Positions 35,108 through 45,121 are shown, numbered from the stretch's first letter. The stretch is 64,000 nt of DNA from Verrucomicrobiota bacterium (GCA_023269675.1 JAHFSX010000008.1:1-64000), one strand, 5' to 3'. Notes: generated by a model from the sequence alone, not told the origin. A program made the numbers and translations.

Positions 35108-36301
35108 ATGGAAACACCCGCTCTCCCGCAGGCAAGCCCCGTGCCCCGCCTGGCGTCCATCGACGCCTACCGCGGCTTTGTCATGCTGCTGATGATGGGC
35201 GAGGTCCTGGCGTTCCGCAGCGTCGCCGAGGCGCTGCCGGCGAGCGGCTTCTGGACCCTCCTGGCGCACCACCAGTCGCATGTCGCCTGGACCGGCTGCT
35301 CCCTGCACGACCTGATCCAGCCCTCCTTCTCGTTCCTCGTCGGCGCGGCCCTGCCCTTCTCGCTGGCGCGGCGGGCGGCGGCCGGCCAGCCGCAGGGACG
35401 TCTGACCCTGCACGCCTTCGCGCGCGCCCTGATCCTGGTCCTGCTCGGGGTCTTTCTCCGCTCGACCGGCTCCGACCACACCCGCTGGACGTTCGAGGAC
35501 ACGCTCTCGCAGATCGGCCTCGGCTACGGCTTCCTCTACCTGCTCGGGCTGCGTTCCGCGCGTGTGCAGGGGTTCGCCCTGGCGCTGATCCTTTGCGCTT
35601 ACTGGCTCCTCTTCGCGCTCTACCCCCTGCCGGGCGCGGGCTTCGACTGGGCGGCCGCCGGCGCAACTCCCGACGGGATGCTCCCCGGGTTCGCCGCGCA
35701 CTGGAGCCTCAACACCAATCCCGCCGCCGCGTTCGACCGCTGGTTCCTGAACCTCTTCCCGCCGGACGGCTGGTTCAAACACAACGCCGGAGGCTACGCC
35801 ACGCTGAGTTTCATCCCCACGCTCGGCACGATGCTCCTCGGGCTGCTCGCCGGCGGCGTGCTGCGCAGCGGCCGCACGCCGCAAGCGAAAATCCGGCTGC
35901 TCCTCCTCGCCGGACTCGCCGGGCTCGCGGCGGGCTGGCTCCTGGGCGCGGCGGGCCTCTGCCCCGTCGTCAAGAAGATCTGGACCCCGACCTGGGTGCT
36001 CTTCAGCGGCGGCTGGAGCTTCCTCCTGCTCGCGGGCTTCTATCAGGTCATGGACGTGTGGAACCGCCGCGCGTGGGCCTTCGCGCTGACCGTGGTCGGC
36101 ATGAACTCCATCGCCGCGTACCTGATCGCGCACCTGTGGGTCGGGTTCATCGAACAGGCCCTGCCGCGCCACTTCGGCCGCGCCTGGTGCGCCTTCGCAG
36201 GCGAGCCCTACGAGCGGCTGCTCTTCGGCGCGGGCGTGCTGCTGACCGAGTGGCTCATCCTCTGGTGGATGCAGCGCAACCGGATCTTCCTGCGGATTTA
36301 G
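35108..36301 (+). CDS. DUF5009/HGSNAT-like membrane acyltransferase
   Basis: A 397-residue polytopic membrane protein with about ten helices. The N-terminal RLASIDAYRGFVMLLMMGEVL and the HQSHVAWTGCSLHDLIQPSFSFLVGAALPFS segment are the signature of the HGSNAT-like/DUF5009 family related to acyltransferase 3. Members transfer acetyl groups from cytosolic acetyl-CoA to sugars on the other side of the membrane. GGAAGG precedes the ATG. The substrate is unknown; the downstream neighbour ends convergently five bases away. Confidence 0.88.
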   Translation: METPALPQASPVPRLASIDAYRGFVMLLMMGEVLAFRSVAEALPASGFWTLLAHHQSHVAWTGCSLHDLIQPSFSFLVGAALPFSLARRAAAGQPQGRLTLHAFARALILVLLGVFLRSTGSDHTRWTFEDTLSQIGLGYGFLYLLGLRSARVQGFALALILCAYWLLFALYPLPGAGFDWAAAGATPDGMLPGFAAHWSLNTNPAAAFDRWFLNLFPPDGWFKHNAGGYATLSFIPTLGTMLLGLLAGGVLRSGRTPQAKIRLLLLAGLAGLAAGWLLGAAGLCPVVKKIWTPTWVLFSGGWSFLLLAGFYQVMDVWNRRAWAFALTVVGMNSIAAYLIAHLWVGFIEQALPRHFGRAWCAFAGEPYERLLFGAGVLLTEWLILWWMQRNRIFLRI

Positions 36302-36306
36302 CGCTG

Positions 36307-38697
36307 TCAGAAGGTCTTGCCGAAATCGCGCGCCTGCGGCACCGCCACCCCGCCGGGCATGTCCATGCGCGGCCGCTGGTCGAGGCTCGCCTTGCCCTTG
36401 CGGATCGCCGCCAGCAGCGCCGTGTAAATTCCGTTTTGGGTGGAAGCGAGCACCGGAGCGCGCCGGCCGTTCTTCGACCCCTCAAGCCCCAATCCGCCCG
36501 CCGCTTTCGCCAGATGCGCGTTCAACAGCCGGCTGTTCTCGGGCCGCGTGAGATTGACCCACATCTTTTTCCGGCTTTGGACCTCCTCGGTGAGTCTGCC
36601 GTGACAAGACGCGCACTGCGCGTTGAAAACGCCCTCGAGCTCGGCGAGCCACGGTTCGGCTTGAGGCGGGACGCGCGCATTGTCAGGCACGAAGTGCCAC
36701 GTGTCGCGGCCGCCCATGGTGTAGGTCCGTGACATGTCGTAGGTCGCGTAGTACTGCACATTGGCGTCGATCCACGTGTAGATGCGGCGGCGGCTCTCGT
36801 CGTCCATCTCCACGCCGTGGTGCTTCTCCTCGATGAACCGCGTGAGGCAGCTCACCATGGACCCCGTCTTCAGAGCGGGGAAAACGCCGGTCGGCCCGGG
36901 ATTGATGAAGTAGAAGGCCACCATCTTGCGGTCGGTCAGGGTGTCGTACGACATGTTGAAGAAGCGGGTCTTGTCGCCGCTGAGGTCCGCGCGGCCGGCC
37001 GGAGCCGCGCCGGAGTGGCACCGCACGCAGTAGCGGTCGAACACCGGCTGCACGTGGCGCACGTAGTCGACCGGCCCCGCGCCCCACGGCGGCGGCGCGA
37101 GCGCGTCGGGAGGACGCTCCGCCCGGACGTCGCGCCGGGCCGCCGCCGGCGGCGCGCTCATGCGCGGCTCGTGGCAGCCCGCGCAGGAAACGCGCTCGCC
37201 CGTGGTGACCTGCGTCACCGACCCCATGCGCTGCACCTCTTTGCCGTCCTTGTCCAGCGCGATGAAGTACAGCTCGCAGTTGGAGGGCGCGCGGAAATAG
37301 GCCGCCCCGCTCTCGTCCACCGGAACCTCGCCCAGGTTTTCCTTGATGTAGTACGAGCCGTAGCCGACGACCGGGTAATGGTCATGGAACCGGGGCCCCT
37401 CCGTGTTCCACTTTTTGGGCAGCTGCCGCATCACGCGCAGGGCCTTGACCTGACCGCGCGCCACGCCCTGCGCCGCCAAGCCGCGGTAGACGTCCTGCAC
37501 GTAGAACACCCCCTCGCCGGCCTCCTGGGGCGCTTCGGCACGAATGACCGTCGCGGGCAGCGGCCTCGCCCGCAGCGGCATCGCGCTGAAGACATTATCA
37601 CCGGCCTCGGGCAACGGATAGCGCGTGCCGTCGTAACGGCAGACGCACAGCCGGAAACCCCGTGCCTGCCCATCCGCTTTTCCGAAGGAGGCGAGAAAGA
37701 GGTTGTCCTCCAGCGGCCACGGGTCCGTCACGGCATCCGGATAGAACACGTCGCCCGGCCCCCAGTTCGCGTGCTGCCAGTGGCCGCCCGTCGAGATCGT
37801 GTAAGGCGTCGCGAAGGTCACCTTGCGCATCGCCGCGGGGTTCTCGATCCCCGCGCGGCGGCTGAGCACGGCGATGTCGCCGACCGGCGGGTGGTGGTGC
37901 GCCGCCATGGTCAGCAGCACGTCGCCGGTGCCGGGCACCGGCTTGCCGCCGTAGCGCGCGTTCGGCACGGTGATCGTGTTGCCGTAATAGAGCTGCAGCT
38001 GCCGGCCGTCGGGCAGAATCGTCCAGAGTCCCTGCCACATGAAGATGTTCTTGTCCTGGTACTCCCAGCGCGTGCAGAGCACGGAGCCGTCATCCAGCAC
38101 CGACGGCTTCATGGTGCAGAGCGTCGTGAAGTCGAAGCGCCGGATGTCCGAGCCGTCCGCGTGGCAGGTGTAGAGCGCGGAGGCCAGGTAGTCCTGACAG
38201 AGCGAATACGACTCCACGCGCGACGAGCAGAAGACGATGCGCCCGTCGGGATAGTACACGCCGTTGAAGTCGTGATGCGGCCCGTCCGTAACCTGCCGCA
38301 ATCCCCGGCCGTCCACCCCGATCTCCCACAGATGGAACGGCGCGCCCAGGGCCGTCTTGTGCGTGAACAGGATGCGCTGGCCGTCCCAGGAGAGATCCAG
38401 GTCCCAGACAAAGCCCGCCTCCGTCGCGAAGATCACGCGCGGCGGGCGCCCCGGCGGGCGCGGATCGAAAACCTCGATGGTCGAGCCCGTGCCCGTCCGG
38501 CGCGCGAACATGGTGGCGCTGGTGCCGCGCAGCCCGTATCCGGCCGGGCGCCGCACGAACGCGATCGGGGGCAAGGCGGCCAGCAGCGCCGCCCGCCCGT
38601 TCCCGGCATCCGCCGGCACGACCGTTTCGGCCTGATGGCCGCGCGCCCCCGCGCCGCACAGGCAGACCGTCAGCATTATGGCCACACCCCTGAACAA
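36307..38697 (-). CDS. Secreted HzsA-like multiheme c-type cytochrome
   Basis: A 796-residue exported protein. A signal peptide (FRGVAIMLTVCLCGAGARG) precedes a beta-propeller-like region typical of the hydrazine-synthase-alpha middle domain (IEVFDPRPPGRPPRVIFATEAGFVWDLDLSWDGQRILFTHK). Three CXXCH heme motifs follow: CAGCH (about 502), CVRCH (about 555) and CASCH (about 694). GPVDYVRHVQPVFDRYCVRCH is a Planctomycetes-type cytochrome motif. I prefer the TTG start at 38697: GGAGGGG lies just upstream and it adds the basic n-region; an ATG at 38676 is an alternative. No hydrazine synthase partners are nearby. A redox role in the periplasm is inferred. Confidence 0.85.
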   Translation of the reverse strand: MFRGVAIMLTVCLCGAGARGHQAETVVPADAGNGRAALLAALPPIAFVRRPAGYGLRGTSATMFARRTGTGSTIEVFDPRPPGRPPRVIFATEAGFVWDLDLSWDGQRILFTHKTALGAPFHLWEIGVDGRGLRQVTDGPHHDFNGVYYPDGRIVFCSSRVESYSLCQDYLASALYTCHADGSDIRRFDFTTLCTMKPSVLDDGSVLCTRWEYQDKNIFMWQGLWTILPDGRQLQLYYGNTITVPNARYGGKPVPGTGDVLLTMAAHHHPPVGDIAVLSRRAGIENPAAMRKVTFATPYTISTGGHWQHANWGPGDVFYPDAVTDPWPLEDNLFLASFGKADGQARGFRLCVCRYDGTRYPLPEAGDNVFSAMPLRARPLPATVIRAEAPQEAGEGVFYVQDVYRGLAAQGVARGQVKALRVMRQLPKKWNTEGPRFHDHYPVVGYGSYYIKENLGEVPVDESGAAYFRAPSNCELYFIALDKDGKEVQRMGSVTQVTTGERVSCAGCHEPRMSAPPAAARRDVRAERPPDALAPPPWGAGPVDYVRHVQPVFDRYCVRCHSGAAPAGRADLSGDKTRFFNMSYDTLTDRKMVAFYFINPGPTGVFPALKTGSMVSCLTRFIEEKHHGVEMDDESRRRIYTWIDANVQYYATYDMSRTYTMGGRDTWHFVPDNARVPPQAEPWLAELEGVFNAQCASCHGRLTEEVQSRKKMWVNLTRPENSRLLNAHLAKAAGGLGLEGSKNGRRAPVLASTQNGIYTALLAAIRKGKASLDQRPRMDMPGGVAVPQARDFGKTF

Positions 38698-38791
38698 CTT
38701 GCCCCTCCACCGTGCTGGAATGTAAAACAGTTCGTCCTTTCCGTCAACCCCGTTTGTCAGCCGCGTTTGTCAGCCGCCCCCCCCCGCGCCG

Positions 38792-38821
38792 TTGACACCC
38801 TGAGGCGGTTCGAGATACAGT
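38792..38821 (+). promoter_or_regulatory. marC promoter (TTGACA-18-TACAGT), leaderless arrangement
   Basis: TTGACA (38792-38797) and TACAGT (38816-38821) are 18 bp apart, and the -10 box ends 6 bp before the ATG. Transcription would start at or near the A of the ATG, so the mRNA would have no Shine-Dalgarno. Confidence 0.6.
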
Positions 38822-38827
38822 GGGCCG

Positions 38828-39442
38828 ATGCAAGAGCAGTTCCACTTCTTCGTCGCCGTGTGGCTGAAGTTCTTCTTCATCTTCACGCCGTTCTTCGCGC
38901 TTTCCATGTTCCTGAGCATGACGGGGGAGTATACCGAGCGGCGCCGCCGCAAACTCGCGGCCATGATCAGCGTGGCCGTCGCGGTCATCTGCATCGGCCT
39001 GTTCTTTCTCGGGAACCAGCTTTTTGCGATCTTCGGCATCACCCTCGACGCCTTCCGCATCGGCGTCGGCGCGCTGCTGTTCCTCTCCGCCGTCGGCCTG
39101 GTGCAGGGCCGCAAGACCTCACCCGACGCCAACCAGGAGGCGGACATCGCGGTCGTGCCTCTAGCGATGCCCGTGATCGTCGGCCCCGCCACCACCGGCA
39201 CGCTGCTGGTGATGGGCGCGGGGCTCACGAACGTCACCGAAAAGATCGTCGGCTGCCTGGCGCTGCTCTTCGCCGTCGTCTGCGTGGGCGTGATGCTGCT
39301 GCTCGGCACCTCCATCGAACGCGGCATCGGCCAGCGGGGCCTCAACATCCTGAGCAAGCTGACCGGCATCATCCTCGCCGCGCTCGCCGCCCAGATGATC
39401 ATGGACGGCATCCTCGGCTTCATTGCCGCCAAAGGCGCGTGA
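38828..39442 (+). CDS. MarC/NAAT-family integral membrane protein
   Basis: A 204-residue protein with six predicted helices. The MarC signature appears in FFFIFTPFFALSMFLSMT near the start and VVPLAMPVIVGPATTGTLLVMG in the middle. The family (UPF0056) has weak links to amino-acid or drug transport, and no function is proven in most members. No ribosome-binding site is visible, and the promoter lies directly before the ATG, suggesting a leaderless transcript. It is divergent from the HzsA-like gene with 130 bp between. Confidence 0.9.
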   Translation: MQEQFHFFVAVWLKFFFIFTPFFALSMFLSMTGEYTERRRRKLAAMISVAVAVICIGLFFLGNQLFAIFGITLDAFRIGVGALLFLSAVGLVQGRKTSPDANQEADIAVVPLAMPVIVGPATTGTLLVMGAGLTNVTEKIVGCLALLFAVVCVGVMLLLGTSIERGIGQRGLNILSKLTGIILAALAAQMIMDGILGFIAAKGA

Positions 39443-39490
39443 TCCCCCTCCTGACCCGGACGCGACGGGCGGTTTGCAGCGAAGGATGCG

Positions 39491-39522
39491 GGGTGTGATT
39501 CAACTTTGTTGAAGCCACACCC
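39491..39522 (+). repeat. Fragment of the composite element: GGTGTGATTCAAC hairpin
   Basis: GGGTGTGATTCAAC, loop TTT, and GTTGAAGCCACACCC form a near-perfect stem followed by GAAG as in copy A. It lacks the downstream word and hairpin modules. It lies between marC and the promoter of the first CotH gene and might terminate marC. Confidence 0.65.
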
Positions 39523-39546
39523 GAAGCGCAACCCCTTGACGCGGCA

Positions 39547-39576
39547 TTGACTTGGACACTCTAAGCGCGATATAAT
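39547..39576 (+). promoter_or_regulatory. Promoter of first CotH/LTD gene (TTGACT-18-TATAAT)
   Basis: TTGACT (39547-39552) and a consensus TATAAT (39571-39576) with an 18-bp spacer lie 50 bp before the ATG. This is the best -10 box in the window and implies strong housekeeping expression. Confidence 0.8.
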
Positions 39577-39625
39577 TAAAGGAATTTATGTGGTTGCGTG
39601 AGCTGCGTTCGGCAAAAAGGAAACC

Positions 39626-42600
39626 ATGAACGGTTGTGTGGGTTACAGATTCCCCGCGCGTGCTTTAAATCATGCAGGCTCGGGGCCGTCGCGCATGCGC
39701 GAGTCTGGCGCCGGACCCCGAGGTTTGCTTTTTATCCTTTTCCTGCAGGCCCTGCTCTGGCCTGCCGGACCGGCCAGCGGCCAGGTCGTGATCAACGAGA
39801 TCGCCGCGGCGGGTTCGGACCGCTTGCTGCAGCGCAACGTGTCCGGCTACCCGAAGCTCGGCCTCACGGCCCCGTGGCAGACGGCGGGATACGATGACGC
39901 GCTGTGGAGCAAGGGCAAGGGGCCTTTCGGTTTCGGCACCTTCAGCAACGTGACCTTCGGCGTGAACACGTCCGCCGCTATGCAGGGCAAGCTGCCCGCG
40001 CTGTATGTGCGCAAGACCTTCACGGTGACGGATGAGCAGGCCGCGGGGACCAATCAGCTCGAGCTCGTGACGCGTTACAACGACGGCTTCATCGCGTTCG
40101 TCAACGGCGCCGAGGTGGCCCGCCGCAACATGGGCAACCCCGGCCTGTTCGCTTACCGGGACCAGCTGGCCTTCAACACGAACACGCCGCACACGGCCGC
40201 CGAAACCATCAGCCTCGGCGTTGTCAGCAACCGGCTGGTTGCGGGCACCAACGTGCTCTGCATCCAGACCCACAACAAGTCGCTCACGGGCATCGACGCC
40301 AACACCTTCCTGTCCATGGCTGACCTGCGCGTCGCGGGAAGCGCGCCCGTCACCCTGGTGGCGAGCACCAACGAGTGGAAGTACTTTGCGGGCCTGGCCG
40401 AACCGAGCGGCGGCCTGATCGACTACGGCCTGCTGAAAGGCATCCCCGTGACGGCGGCATGGGCCACGCTCGGGTATAACGACGCCTCCTGGGCCGAGGC
40501 CAGCGGCCCGTTCGGCTATGACCGCAACGTGCCGGTCCACTACCTGCTGGGGACGAACCTGAGCGGCCAGGTCTACAACCTCGCCGCCTCGGTCTACGCG
40601 CGCACGCTCTTCTCGGCCACCCCCGCCGAGGCGGCCTCCGACGAGCCGCTGCAGCTCGTGATCGACTACGACGACGGCCTCATCGTCTATCTGAACGGCC
40701 GCGAGGTCGCGCGCCGCAACGTCGGCACCGCGAACACGATCACGCCTTGCGGCACCCTGGCCACGGCGAGCCACGGCGCCAACGGCGAAGGCGGCGCGAC
40801 CGGCAGGGACGAGGTGCTCTCGCTGGGAGCCGCCAACACCTTGCTTTCGGGCGGCGACAACGTGCTGTGCGTTCAGATCCACAACAACGCGCTGACCAGC
40901 TCCGACCTGATCGGGAAAGCCACCCTGTCCACGACCGGCGCGGGCGCCCGCGTCTTGACGCGCCCGACGGACGCGGGGCGCTACTTCATCGGCACGCGGG
41001 AGCCCCTCGACGTCGAGGCCGGCGAGGACAGCGACGCCGCGGATGACACGCCCGACTCCGAAGGCGACTGGGTGGAGCTGTACAATCCGGGAAGCGACGC
41101 GGCGAACCTCACGGGCTGGTCGCTGACCGATGACGAGGGTAAGCCCCGCAAGTGGTATTTCCCGGCCGGCAGCAGCATTCCCGCGGGCGGGTACCTGATC
41201 GTGATGGCAACCGGGTTCGATGTCGGACCGGCCAACGGGGCCACCTATCTGCACACCAATTTCAAGCTGAGCTCGGGCGGCGAGTATCTGGGGCTGGTCG
41301 ACGCGGCGGGCGCGGTGGTCAGCGAGATCGCCCCGGGGTATCCGGCCCAGAGCCATTTCCACTCTTACGCCCGCACCGGGGCCGGCCCATTCGTCTTCTC
41401 CGACACGGCCACGCCGGGCGCGGCCAACACGGGCACGGTCTATACGGCCATGACCGCGCCACCCGAATTCAGCCACCTGGGCGGTTTCTTCAGCGCGCCC
41501 TTCTCGCTCCAGCTCGCCGCGCCGGACCCCGCCGCGGCCGTCCGGTACACCACGGACGGGAGCGAACCCATGGCCACGAACGGCACCGCGTACAGCGGCC
41601 CGGTCGCCGTGAACACCAACACGGTCATCCGCGCGCGCTGTTTCAGAACCGGCGAAGTGCCCTCGGCGACGCGGACGCACACGTATCTGGTCAGCCAGTC
41701 TGCGGCGCGCCGCTCCATTCCGGCCATCTGCATCAACGCGGATCCGAAGCTGGGCCTGTACGGGCCGAACGCCAGCGGCGGGCCGGCTGACGGCCAGGGC
41801 GTGATGGCCATCAAGGGCGGCAGCTACACGAACGGCGTCTGGTACCACAACGGCGACCCCGCGGCTTTCAACATGCCGAGCCTGTTGGGCCGCGCAGCCG
41901 AAAAGCCCGCCTCGCTCGAGTTCTACCCCACCAACAGCACGCCGCCCCTGCGGACCGACTTCGGCCTGCGGCTCTCGGGCAGCCCGTATCAGCGTCCGCG
42001 GTACACGCTGACCGACAAGCCCTCGGCGATCTTCAACCCGGCTTCCAGCGTGCAGAAGCCGTCTTTCAACTTCTTCTTCCGGGGCGAACTCGGCGACTCG
42101 CCCCAGGACTACCCCTTCTTCCCGGACAACCCCGTGACCTCGTTCGGCGATGTCCGCCTGCGCTCCGGAAAGAACGACAACCAGAACCCCTTCATCCGCG
42201 ACGAACTCATGCGCCGCATCTTCATCGGCACCGGCCAGCAGGGGTCCCGCGGCATCTTCACGACGCTCTACCTCAACGGGGTTTTCAAAGGCTACTACAA
42301 CCTCTGCGAGCATTTGCGCGAAAAGTTCATGCAGGAGCACCACAACAGCTCCGCCGCCTGGGACGTGCAGCAGGTCGGGGATTTCGTCAGCGGCGACGCC
42401 ATCAACTGGAACAGCATGGTCAAGTACCTGCGGACCAACGACCTGGCCAGCGTCACCGCTTACCGAGGCGTCCAGGGGCTCCTGGATGTGGACAATGTCA
42501 TCGACTACCTGCTGGTCAACACGTACGCCGCGACGTGGGACTGGCCCAACAACAACTGGGTGGCGGCGCGCGAGCGCAGCGAGGCCGGACGCTGGCGCTT

Positions 42601-45121
42601 CTACATGTGGGACGGGGAGGGCGGCTTCGGCACCTCGGGCCGGACGAACTCCAACTACGACAGCTTCAGCGCCGACCTGAATATCGGGGCCGCCGCCAAA
42701 ACCACGACCGGCGCCTACATCCCCGCCATCTACACGCTGCTGAGGGCGTCTCCGGAGTTCCGCCTGCGCTTTGCCGACCGCGCGCAGAAGCACTTCTTCC
42801 ACGGGGGCTGCCTCACCCCCGCCAGCATGGAGAGCGTCTTCGTCCCGCTGCGCGATGCGGTCAACCCCATCATGAAGGAGACGATCAACCAGTACATGAA
42901 CACCTCCTTCTACACCAACTGGATCGCCACGGATGTCAGGAGAACCACGCTCTTCACGCAGCTCACCAATTACGGCCTCTGGGTCCCGACGCTCGCGCCC
43001 GAGTTCGGCCAGCACGGCGGCGCCCTGGCCGCCGGCGCGGCCGTCAGCATCACCAACCTGAACGCGGGCGGCACGGTCTACTTCACCACGAACGGCGTCG
43101 ACCCGCGGATGCTGGGCGGGGCCGCTACGGGGCTGCTGTACACCGCCCCGGTTCCGATCGCCGCCACCTCTGTGCTGATGGCGCGCGTGCTGAGCGCGGG
43201 CGGCGAATGGAGCCCGCTGCAGGAAGCCGCCTTTGTCGTGCCCGTGCCCGTGCCGGAGTTCCTGCCGTCGGGCAGCGCGGACTGGACGGCGAGCGCGAAC
43301 TGGAACAGCAATCCATCCCCCTATCCGGGCGGAACCAACGCCGCGGCGCGCATCAACGCGCCCGCCGCGGCGGACCGCGATGTCGGCCTGCGCGCGCCCG
43401 TCATGATCGGCACGCTGGAAGTCAATCAAGGCAACGCGCCCTACCGGAACAAGATCCGCGACCGGGGCACCGGCAACACGCTGACCTTCCTGTCGACGAA
43501 CGGCCCCGCCCTGCTGACCGTCACCGGTGCGGGGACCGGCTACGTCGAGTTCGAGGTGGCGGCCGATGCGGTTCTCGCTTCGGACCTGCGGCTGGAAGTC
43601 GACGACACGGCGGCCACCTCCGAGTATGGCGCCCTGCGCCTGCGTTCGGTCTGGCGCGGGCCGGGCGGACTCATCAAAGAGGGCGACGGCGTCGCCTCGC
43701 TGACCGGCGACGGCAAGGTCTACACCGGCGCGACGGTGATCAATCGGGGGGTCCTGCAGCTCACCCAGTCCGCCACGCCGACGCAGAGCGCCGCGGTCGC
43801 GGTCAACCCCGGCGGCCAGCTGCGGCTGACCTCGGCCAGCACGGCGGGCGAGCCGCGCGTCCACGCCTTTGGCGGCGCGCTCAGGCTCGACAGCCAGGGG
43901 CGCGGCGGCGCGCGGCCGCAGGTCAGCGGCCTCGGGATTCTGGGCGGGGTGCGCTACCAGCCCGACTCGGACGACAGCTGGGCCGTCATCGCCAACAGCG
44001 TCGTGTTCGCCGGCGCCTCGTCGATCCACGTCGAAGGGACGCGCAACCGGCTGGACCTGACGGCGCCGCTCGCCGGCGCCTTCGGATTCACCAAAACCGG
44101 CGGAGGCAACCTGGTTCTGGGCGCGGACAGCGCGGGCTATCTGGCGCCCGTGACGGTCAGCAACGGCACGCTCACGGTGAACGGCCGTATCGCCTCCGCC
44201 GTCGACGTGGCCGACGGCGCGCTCCTTTCAGGCAGCGGCCGGGCCGGGCCGCTCGCGGGAACCGGGAGCGTGGCGCTGGACGGCACGCTGCTGACCGCCG
44301 CTTCGGCCCGCGGCCTGCAGTACGCCTTCTCCTTCGCGACCCGCGGCGCGCCGGCCTATGCGGCGGCGGCCGCCAGCGGCAACGGCCTGCTGCGGGTGCA
44401 GTCGCTGCAAGCGGCCGAGAGCCCCTCCCGCATCGACCTCTATCTGGATACGCCGCTGCTCGCGGCGGGTGACCGTCTGCGGGGCGGATTCTTCGTCGAT
44501 GACGGGGGCGGGCTCGCCGGTTTTCTGGCGGCCGCGACCGTGCGTTTCTTCGTGCCGGACAGCGCCGGCGCCCAGACCTTCGCGGGGCGGAGCTACAGCC
44601 CATACGCGGGCCCCCTGCCGCTCACCGCGACGGCCATGCCCGCAACCGCCGATTTCGGCGACGGGCCCCGGAACGGCCAGGTGATGGAACTCCGCGTCGC
44701 GGGACCGCCCGTGCGGTACGACGAGTGGCTGCGGCAACAGTTCCCCGACCCCGAGGATCAGGGCAACCCGCAGGTCGCGGGACCGCTCGCGAAGCCGTTC
44801 AACGACGGCGTCGCCAATCTGCTCAGGTATGCCTTCGATATCGGGCCCGGAGCGCGCGCGCCGGATCTGATGCCGCGGTTCGGGCTGGACGACGGGACGC
44901 CGGGCTACAGCTTCCGCTTCGATCCCGGCAAGAATGACCTTGTCTATCGGGTCGAGGCCTCGCCCGATCTGAGCGACTGGTCACGGGTTCTGTTCGATTC
45001 CAGCACAGACGAGCCGGAGCTTTGGGACGGCGAGACGCTCATCCTGCACGATGACGGCTATGGCCCGCACGCCTTCGGCAAGCAGTTCTATCGGCTGCGC
45101 ATCTTGCTGAACACGCCTTGA
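39626..45121 (+). CDS. Giant secreted CotH / lamin-tail-domain protein, copy 1
   Basis: A 1831-residue exported protein. A long n-region and hydrophobic core (GLLFILFLQALLWPAGPASG) are followed by GQVVINEIAAAGSDRLL, which looks like the first strand of a lamin-tail domain. Two related beta-sandwich units follow (IAFVNGAEVARRNMG near 155; LIVYLNGREVARRNVG near 355). The rest of the lamin-tail domain is at about 480-560 (DWVELYNPG...NLTGWSLTDDEG). Next come a chitobiase-type unit near 630, a CotH kinase-like domain at about 710-1100, a second chitobiase-type unit near 1130, autotransporter-associated strand repeats (GGLIKEGDGVASLTGDGKVYTG near 1346) and a C-terminal domain ending LLRYAFDIG...YRVEASPDLSDW. 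AAAAGG precedes the ATG. Probably cell-surface or released. Confidence 0.85.
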   Translation: MNGCVGYRFPARALNHAGSGPSRMRESGAGPRGLLFILFLQALLWPAGPASGQVVINEIAAAGSDRLLQRNVSGYPKLGLTAPWQTAGYDDALWSKGKGPFGFGTFSNVTFGVNTSAAMQGKLPALYVRKTFTVTDEQAAGTNQLELVTRYNDGFIAFVNGAEVARRNMGNPGLFAYRDQLAFNTNTPHTAAETISLGVVSNRLVAGTNVLCIQTHNKSLTGIDANTFLSMADLRVAGSAPVTLVASTNEWKYFAGLAEPSGGLIDYGLLKGIPVTAAWATLGYNDASWAEASGPFGYDRNVPVHYLLGTNLSGQVYNLAASVYARTLFSATPAEAASDEPLQLVIDYDDGLIVYLNGREVARRNVGTANTITPCGTLATASHGANGEGGATGRDEVLSLGAANTLLSGGDNVLCVQIHNNALTSSDLIGKATLSTTGAGARVLTRPTDAGRYFIGTREPLDVEAGEDSDAADDTPDSEGDWVELYNPGSDAANLTGWSLTDDEGKPRKWYFPAGSSIPAGGYLIVMATGFDVGPANGATYLHTNFKLSSGGEYLGLVDAAGAVVSEIAPGYPAQSHFHSYARTGAGPFVFSDTATPGAANTGTVYTAMTAPPEFSHLGGFFSAPFSLQLAAPDPAAAVRYTTDGSEPMATNGTAYSGPVAVNTNTVIRARCFRTGEVPSATRTHTYLVSQSAARRSIPAICINADPKLGLYGPNASGGPADGQGVMAIKGGSYTNGVWYHNGDPAAFNMPSLLGRAAEKPASLEFYPTNSTPPLRTDFGLRLSGSPYQRPRYTLTDKPSAIFNPASSVQKPSFNFFFRGELGDSPQDYPFFPDNPVTSFGDVRLRSGKNDNQNPFIRDELMRRIFIGTGQQGSRGIFTTLYLNGVFKGYYNLCEHLREKFMQEHHNSSAAWDVQQVGDFVSGDAINWNSMVKYLRTNDLASVTAYRGVQGLLDVDNVIDYLLVNTYAATWDWPNNNWVAARERSEAGRWRFYMWDGEGGFGTSGRTNSNYDSFSADLNIGAAAKTTTGAYIPAIYTLLRASPEFRLRFADRAQKHFFHGGCLTPASMESVFVPLRDAVNPIMKETINQYMNTSFYTNWIATDVRRTTLFTQLTNYGLWVPTLAPEFGQHGGALAAGAAVSITNLNAGGTVYFTTNGVDPRMLGGAATGLLYTAPVPIAATSVLMARVLSAGGEWSPLQEAAFVVPVPVPEFLPSGSADWTASANWNSNPSPYPGGTNAAARINAPAAADRDVGLRAPVMIGTLEVNQGNAPYRNKIRDRGTGNTLTFLSTNGPALLTVTGAGTGYVEFEVAADAVLASDLRLEVDDTAATSEYGALRLRSVWRGPGGLIKEGDGVASLTGDGKVYTGATVINRGVLQLTQSATPTQSAAVAVNPGGQLRLTSASTAGEPRVHAFGGALRLDSQGRGGARPQVSGLGILGGVRYQPDSDDSWAVIANSVVFAGASSIHVEGTRNRLDLTAPLAGAFGFTKTGGGNLVLGADSAGYLAPVTVSNGTLTVNGRIASAVDVADGALLSGSGRAGPLAGTGSVALDGTLLTAASARGLQYAFSFATRGAPAYAAAAASGNGLLRVQSLQAAESPSRIDLYLDTPLLAAGDRLRGGFFVDDGGGLAGFLAAATVRFFVPDSAGAQTFAGRSYSPYAGPLPLTATAMPATADFGDGPRNGQVMELRVAGPPVRYDEWLRQQFPDPEDQGNPQVAGPLAKPFNDGVANLLRYAFDIGPGARAPDLMPRFGLDDGTPGYSFRFDPGKNDLVYRVEASPDLSDWSRVLFDSSTDEPELWDGETLILHDDGYGPHAFGKQFYRLRILLNTP

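Noticed and set aside
36307..38697. Hydrazine synthase (anammox) function
   Set aside because: Only an HzsA-like chain is present, without the beta and gamma subunits or other anammox genes.
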